Of a stretch of 64,000 bases of DNA, positions 60,250-64,000 are shown in pieces; positions within the stretch are counted from its first letter, which is position 1; each line of letters starts with the position of its first letter. Both the position numbers and the translations under genes were made by a program. Source of the DNA: Parvicella sp964387945 (GTDB lineage Bacteria; Bacteroidota; Bacteroidia; Flavobacteriales_D; Parvicellaceae). The stretch covers positions 1 to 64,000 of the forward strand of contig CAYLYX010000014.1 in the NCBI GenBank assembly GCA_964387945.1, written 5' to 3'. The notes beneath the pieces were generated by a model. It worked only from the letters and a program-made list of their open reading frames with translations. It was not told the origin of the DNA and searched no databases.

Positions 60250-60810
60250 TTAAGCTTCCTTCCACTTAATGTTGCAGCCTAGGCTAGGTTTCTGCTCAAA
60301 GTCCAGCGTTTTTCCAGCGATTAAATAATCCAACACTTTGCGCATGTCCTTTCCATTCACTGGCTGATCATTCCCCGGACGACTATCGTCTAACTGTCCT
60401 CGGTAAACACACACGTCATCAGCATCAAACACGCTAAAATCAGGTGTGCAAGCAGCATCGTAAGCTTTGGCTACGTCTTGTGATTCATCGTAAAGATAAG
60501 GGAACGGAAAATCACATTCCTCTGCCAATTCCTTCATCTTGTCGGGAGCATCGTCTGGATAATTTTCGGCATCATTGGAACTGATCACAACAAAACCAAT
60601 TCCTTTATCCATGTAATCTCTTCCCAATCGGATTAGTTCCTCTCTTACGTGAACTACAAAAGGACAGTGATTGCAGATGAACATAACGACCGTTGCTTTC
60701 TCTCCTTTCAGGTTTTGATAGGTGTAATTTTTTCCAGAAACGGTGTCTGGTAAATTGAATTCGGGGGCTTTAAACCCCAATGGAATCTGTGTGGTAGGTG
60801 TTCTTGCCAT
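60250..60810 (-). CDS. thioredoxin-fold redoxin (AhpC/TSA-like)
   Basis: A 186-aa cytoplasmic redoxin of the AhpC/TSA-type thioredoxin family. APEFNLPDTVSGKNYTYQNL opens it and VVMFICNHCPFVVHVREEL holds a CNHC active site rather than the usual CPC or TxxC of peroxiredoxins. DAACTPDFSVFDADD is the cis-Pro region, and YRGQLDDSRPGNDQPVNG is typical of this subgroup. No signal peptide. I start at the ATG at 60808-60810. It is divergent from the M28 peptidase. Confidence 0.85.
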   Translation of the reverse strand: MARTPTTQIPLGFKAPEFNLPDTVSGKNYTYQNLKGEKATVVMFICNHCPFVVHVREELIRLGRDYMDKGIGFVVISSNDAENYPDDAPDKMKELAEECDFPFPYLYDESQDVAKAYDAACTPDFSVFDADDVCVYRGQLDDSRPGNDQPVNGKDMRKVLDYLIAGKTLDFEQKPSLGCNIKWKEA

Positions 60811-60853
60811 AGTAATACGTAATTTCTCGTACAGCAAAGGTGTCTAATTTTTG

Positions 60854-60861
60854 TATTTTTG
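60854..60861 (+). promoter_or_regulatory. candidate promoter of the M28 peptidase, -7 box TATTTTTG
   Basis: TATTTTTG matches TAnnTTTG but ends only four bases before the ATG at 60866, so the mRNA would be leaderless if this box is used. An alternative TAATTTTTG lies just upstream, one base too long. Confidence 0.35.
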
Positions 60862-60865
60862 GAGG

Positions 60866-62239
60866 ATGAATGCGCGTAAAATTTTCTTTTTTCTGATGCT
60901 ACTGATGGTTTCCTTGAGTACCACAGCCAATCAGGAAGATTCTGCAGCCCTTGTTAGAATCCATGAGCATACGTTACTCAAAGGTCAGAGCTACGATAAT
61001 TTAGAAGAGCTTTGCAAACAGATCGGACATCGAATCACAGCCTCTCCTGCATCCTATGAAGCTATTGAATGGGGGAAAAAGAAACTGGAAGAACTAAAGC
61101 TAGACTCTGTTTGGTTGCAACCTATTACTGTACCACATTGGGTACGAGGTGATATAGAACGTCTAGATTTTAGCAATAAGAACAAACCGATCCATGTTTC
61201 TCACTGCACGGCTTTGGGAGGGTCTGTTGGCACCAACGGCAAAGTCATTTCTGGGCAAGTGATCGAAGTAAAAGACTGGGACGAATTGGATGGTTTATCT
61301 GAAAAGGAAATAAAAGGAAAAGTAGTGTTCTTTAACCAACCCATGAACCCAGCTTTGATCAACACGTTCAGAGCGTATGGAGGTTGTGCTGGTTATCGCA
61401 TGTATGGTAGTATTAAAGCTGCTGAGAAAGGTGCTAGTGCTGTAATCATTCGTTCGCTTACGCTAAAAAATGATGAAAATCCACACACTGGAATGATGAA
61501 ATATGTAGACAGCATTCCAAAAATTCCAGGAGTTGCGATTAGCTCTAAGGATGCCTACGAACTAAGCAACATGATTAAGGATGATCCTGAAACTTCCGTA
61601 AAGCTAAAGTTAAGCTGCAAAATTCTACCCGATACGATTTCGTATAATGTGATTGGTGAGATTAGAGGAACCGAAAAGCCTGATGAAGTTATTCTCGTTG
61701 GTGGACATTTAGATTCTTGGGACATTGGAGAAGGCGCTCACGATGACGGAGCGGGGGTAGTGCAAAGTCTGGAAACGATTCGCACCTTTCAGATGTTGCA
61801 AATCAAACCTAAGCATACCATTCGTTGCGTGCTATACATGAATGAAGAAAACGGCAATCGAGGAGGTAAGGGATACGCTAAATATGTTCAGGAGTATCAT
61901 GAAAATCACATCTTTGCCTTAGAAACCGATCGTGGCGGTTTTAGTCCAAGAGGTTTTAGCATTGATGGAACCTTGGAGCAAGTCGAATTCATCCAAACTT
62001 TTCAAGAATTATTTGAGCCTTATTGGATTCATCTGTTTGAAAAAGGATATGGTGGTGTTGATATAGGCCCACTAAAAGACGGAAAAGTCTGTTTGGTAGG
62101 ACTTGTGCCAGATACGCAACGTTACTTTGACTTTCATCACGCGAAGAGTGATGTGTTTGAAAATGTAAACGAAAGAGAGCTAAAGCTTGGGGCTGCCGCC
62201 ATTACCTCATTGATCTATCTGGTCGATAGACACTGGTAA
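60866..62239 (+). CDS. M28 family zinc metallopeptidase with PA domain
   Basis: A 457-aa exported aminopeptidase-like enzyme. Signal peptide about 1-22 (LSTTANQ). A PA-like insert (about 120-240) precedes the catalytic domain. Zinc ligands appear as His-Asp in GGHLDSWDIGEGAHDDGAG, Glu-Glu in YMNEENGNRG, Asp in ALETDRGGFSPRG and a late His in FDFHHAKSDVFENV. Residues look complete, so it should be active. ATG at 60866. Its 3' end overlaps the convergent gldD by 33 bases. Confidence 0.88.
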   Translation: MNARKIFFFLMLLMVSLSTTANQEDSAALVRIHEHTLLKGQSYDNLEELCKQIGHRITASPASYEAIEWGKKKLEELKLDSVWLQPITVPHWVRGDIERLDFSNKNKPIHVSHCTALGGSVGTNGKVISGQVIEVKDWDELDGLSEKEIKGKVVFFNQPMNPALINTFRAYGGCAGYRMYGSIKAAEKGASAVIIRSLTLKNDENPHTGMMKYVDSIPKIPGVAISSKDAYELSNMIKDDPETSVKLKLSCKILPDTISYNVIGEIRGTEKPDEVILVGGHLDSWDIGEGAHDDGAGVVQSLETIRTFQMLQIKPKHTIRCVLYMNEENGNRGGKGYAKYVQEYHENHIFALETDRGGFSPRGFSIDGTLEQVEFIQTFQELFEPYWIHLFEKGYGGVDIGPLKDGKVCLVGLVPDTQRYFDFHHAKSDVFENVNERELKLGAAAITSLIYLVDRHW

Positions 62240-62818
62240 CTTCCATTCCAGCGTGTTAATCAAATGCGCAATATCTTCTGCGATATAATCAGCACAAGGC
62301 TGAAGTGAATCGTAGTTGGGACGAGCTTCAAAGTACAGTTTACCTGCGAAATAGTGATTATTACTATCCGTTACGAAAAAAACGTGGTTAACTGCAACTT
62401 CCCCCATCAACTTGTACGAAACACCGTAGACATTCTTCTCTGGCAAATTAATATCCTCTACCTGAATCCCTGACGCCATGTTGTGATGTTCATAAACCAC
62501 ATCATCGGCTGTCTTCACCAATTTGTCAATGTTGCTATTCACTGGAAAATAGGTAAAATAAACTCCTGCTTTCAGTTCTGGATAGAGCAATGATTTGAAA
62601 CACGTCTGTCCATTTTCAGCATTATCTACAATCAAGGCATTTTTTGGCGCTTCAAACGTATAAGGGCAGTTGGGATCAGAATAAACCTCATACTCATGCT
62701 CGGGTAACTCAATTCTGAAATAACCATAAGGTTTTGGAATAGCCTTATCGTCCTCTACACAACCCGTTAATCCCATCAGAAGTATTCCAACTCCAAAAAT
62801 TATATTAATTGCTTTCAT
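62207..62818 (-). CDS. gldD: gliding motility lipoprotein GldD
   Basis: A 203-aa lipoprotein needed for gliding and type IX secretion in Flavobacterium. Lipobox LTGC (Cys20) is followed by KPYGYFRIELPEHEYEVY, the GldD signature, then CPYTFEAPKNALIV and FARPNYDSLQP-type end (LYFEARPNYDSLQPCADYI). It lies two bases after gldE, the usual partner. Confidence 0.92.
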   Translation of the reverse strand: MKAINIIFGVGILLMGLTGCVEDDKAIPKPYGYFRIELPEHEYEVYSDPNCPYTFEAPKNALIVDNAENGQTCFKSLLYPELKAGVYFTYFPVNSNIDKLVKTADDVVYEHHNMASGIQVEDINLPEKNVYGVSYKLMGEVAVNHVFFVTDSNNHYFAGKLYFEARPNYDSLQPCADYIAEDIAHLINTLEWKLPVSIDQIDQ

Positions 62819-62820
62819 CT

Positions 62821-64000
62821 CTATCCTTTAACCTCTAATTCTGGTAAAGTTACTTTTATCTGCTTGATTCTTCTCTTATCTGCAGCCTCTACCGTAAATA
62901 CGATTTCCTCAAACACTACTTTCTCATTTTTCAATAAAATCTTTCCGGCCTGTTCTATACAAAACCCTGCAATCGTATCGGCTTCTCCCTTCTCCTCTTC
63001 AAATGGATCTCCGTTGATTCCAATGATCCGATACATGTCCATTAAAGGTGTTTTTCCTTCAAAGACATAGTTATGCTCATCTAGTTTACTGTAAACAACG
63101 TCTTCATCGTCAAACTCATCGGTAATATCCCCCACCACTTCTTCTAGGACATCTTCTAGCGTAACGACACCTGAAGCACCGCCATACTCATCCACTACTA
63201 CTGCCATGTGATTTTTACTTTCTTGAAACTCAGAAAGAAGATCATCGAGCTTTTTGTTTTCTGGAATAAACTTGGCTGGACGCAATAATTCTTGCCATAC
63301 CAAATCAGGGTCATCCAAGTGTTTCAACAAGTCTTTTACGTAAATGATTCCTTTTATCTCGTCAAACGTGTCTTCATAAATGGGCAATCGAGAGAACTTA
63401 GCTTCCAAAATGCTCTGACGTAGTTCATCGTAGCTGATCGAGATGTCAAATGCCACTACATCCACTCGGGGTGTCATGATTTGTTTGGCATCTGTATTTC
63501 CAAATTTAACAATCCCTTCCAAAATTCTTTTCTCATCTTCATCATCTCCCACATCTCTTGTAATCGTGAGCGCGTGTTCTAAGTGATCTACAGAGATAGA
63601 ATCCGTTCTTTTCTTAATTCTTCTATCGATCAAGTTACTGGAAGAAACCAAAAGATAACTCAGCGGAGAAGAAATTGCCTTGATTGCAAACAAAGCGCTG
63701 GACATAAACTTCGCTAATCCAACATTATACTTGGTGGCATAAACTTTTGGGATGACCTCTCCGAATAGCAATATGATGAACGTGACCAGCACAGCCTGAA
63801 TCAAAAAAGACATGGTTGGTGAAATGGCATCACTCACCCACTCATTAGTAATATAAGTGGATACTGCCACAATGGCTACGTTCACAAAGTTATTGGCTAT
63901 CAAGATGCTCGCCAGGAGCTTTTTAGGTGTTTCTAAGAGTCGTAGTACTCGTTCGCCACTATTTGTTCCGCTCTTCTTTAGTTTGTCTTTGTCTGATGCA
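62821..64000 (-). CDS. gldE: gliding motility-associated protein GldE (5' end outside window)
   Basis: A CNNM/CBS-domain membrane protein; 393 residues are visible and the start lies beyond the right edge. LETPKKLLASILIANNFVNV, LFGEVIPKVYATKYN and helices of the CNNM domain come first. A CBS pair follows (IMTPRVDVVAFDISISYDEL, SRLPIYEDTFDEIKGIIYVK), with VVVDEYGGASGVVTLEDVLE and a CorC/HlyC-type C-terminal domain (DMYRIIGINGDPFEEEKGEAD). Adjacency to gldD supports GldE rather than a generic CorC/HlyC transporter. The apparent TTG at 63901-63903 is internal. Confidence 0.9.
   Translation of the reverse strand, partial: ASDKDKLKKSGTNSGERVLRLLETPKKLLASILIANNFVNVAIVAVSTYITNEWVSDAISPTMSFLIQAVLVTFIILLFGEVIPKVYATKYNVGLAKFMSSALFAIKAISSPLSYLLVSSSNLIDRRIKKRTDSISVDHLEHALTITRDVGDDEDEKRILEGIVKFGNTDAKQIMTPRVDVVAFDISISYDELRQSILEAKFSRLPIYEDTFDEIKGIIYVKDLLKHLDDPDLVWQELLRPAKFIPENKKLDDLLSEFQESKNHMAVVVDEYGGASGVVTLEDVLEEVVGDITDEFDDEDVVYSKLDEHNYVFEGKTPLMDMYRIIGINGDPFEEEKGEADTIAGFCIEQAGKILLKNEKVVFEEIVFTVEAADKRRIKQIKVTLPELEVKG

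Noticed and set aside
1..64000. tRNA, rRNA, CRISPR, insertion sequence or prophage
   Set aside because: Nothing with cloverleaf, spaced-repeat, transposase or phage structural features was seen by eye; a covariance search would be needed to exclude small RNAs.

Overview
The window is a chromosomal segment of a Gram-negative member of the Bacteroidota, most likely in or near the Flavobacteriales. The evidence is: gliding/type IX secretion genes (gldD, gldE and a T9SS plug protein), three secreted proteins with type A C-terminal sorting domains, a complete Na+-translocating NADH dehydrogenase operon, LpxB, SiaB/SiaC, and a repeated promoter element TAnnTTTG, the -7 box of the Bacteroidota primary sigma factor. 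No rRNA, tRNA, CRISPR array, insertion sequence or phage gene was seen.

Layout. 1-1.6 kb: gyrA, cut by the left edge and interrupted by an in-frame stop with an apparent 33-bp deletion. 2-10 kb: clpC, a small membrane protein, lolA, ftsK and two tandem lipoproteins. 10.1-15.6 kb: hisS, a Cys-rich membrane protein, an asparagine synthetase, a glycosyltransferase and a WcaF-like acetyltransferase in one direction. 15.6-19.7 kb: a run of short, mostly unrecognised membrane or secreted genes, with an 88-bp direct repeat and a duplicated gene tail; this looks accessory. 19.7-26.8 kb: lpxB, a small membrane protein, surE, a DUF4139 protein, an alpha/beta hydrolase, rplS, an unlisted 49-residue ORF and tsaD. 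26.8-32 kb: tamB and pdxH. 32-37 kb: a subtilase and two tandem propeller-like proteins, all T9SS cargo. 37-44.6 kb: trmD, truA, cmk, siaC, siaB, two conserved genes, a beta-barrel protein and a large secreted protein. 44.7-48.9 kb: secA and a 2-oxoglutarate oxygenase. 48.9-52.2 kb: an RHS-type polymorphic toxin island. 52.3-58.4 kb: nqrABCDEF. 58.5-64 kb: T9SS plug protein, a lipoprotein, a redoxin, an M28 peptidase, gldD and gldE.

How the genes fit together. Most of the window is core envelope and information-processing machinery. SecA and LolA export proteins and lipoproteins. LpxB and TamB build the outer membrane. The plug protein and GldD/GldE belong to type IX secretion and gliding, which would export the three CTD proteins. 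NqrA-F supplies a sodium gradient.

The most unusual part is 48.9-52.2 kb. A minimal RHS protein has a C-terminal region resembling an RHS-associated HExxH peptidase domain in which the metal-binding histidines are absent. It is translationally coupled to a lipoprotein gene. Nearby lie a decayed second copy of part of the RHS gene and a GC-richer segment of four consecutive stem-loops of unknown function.
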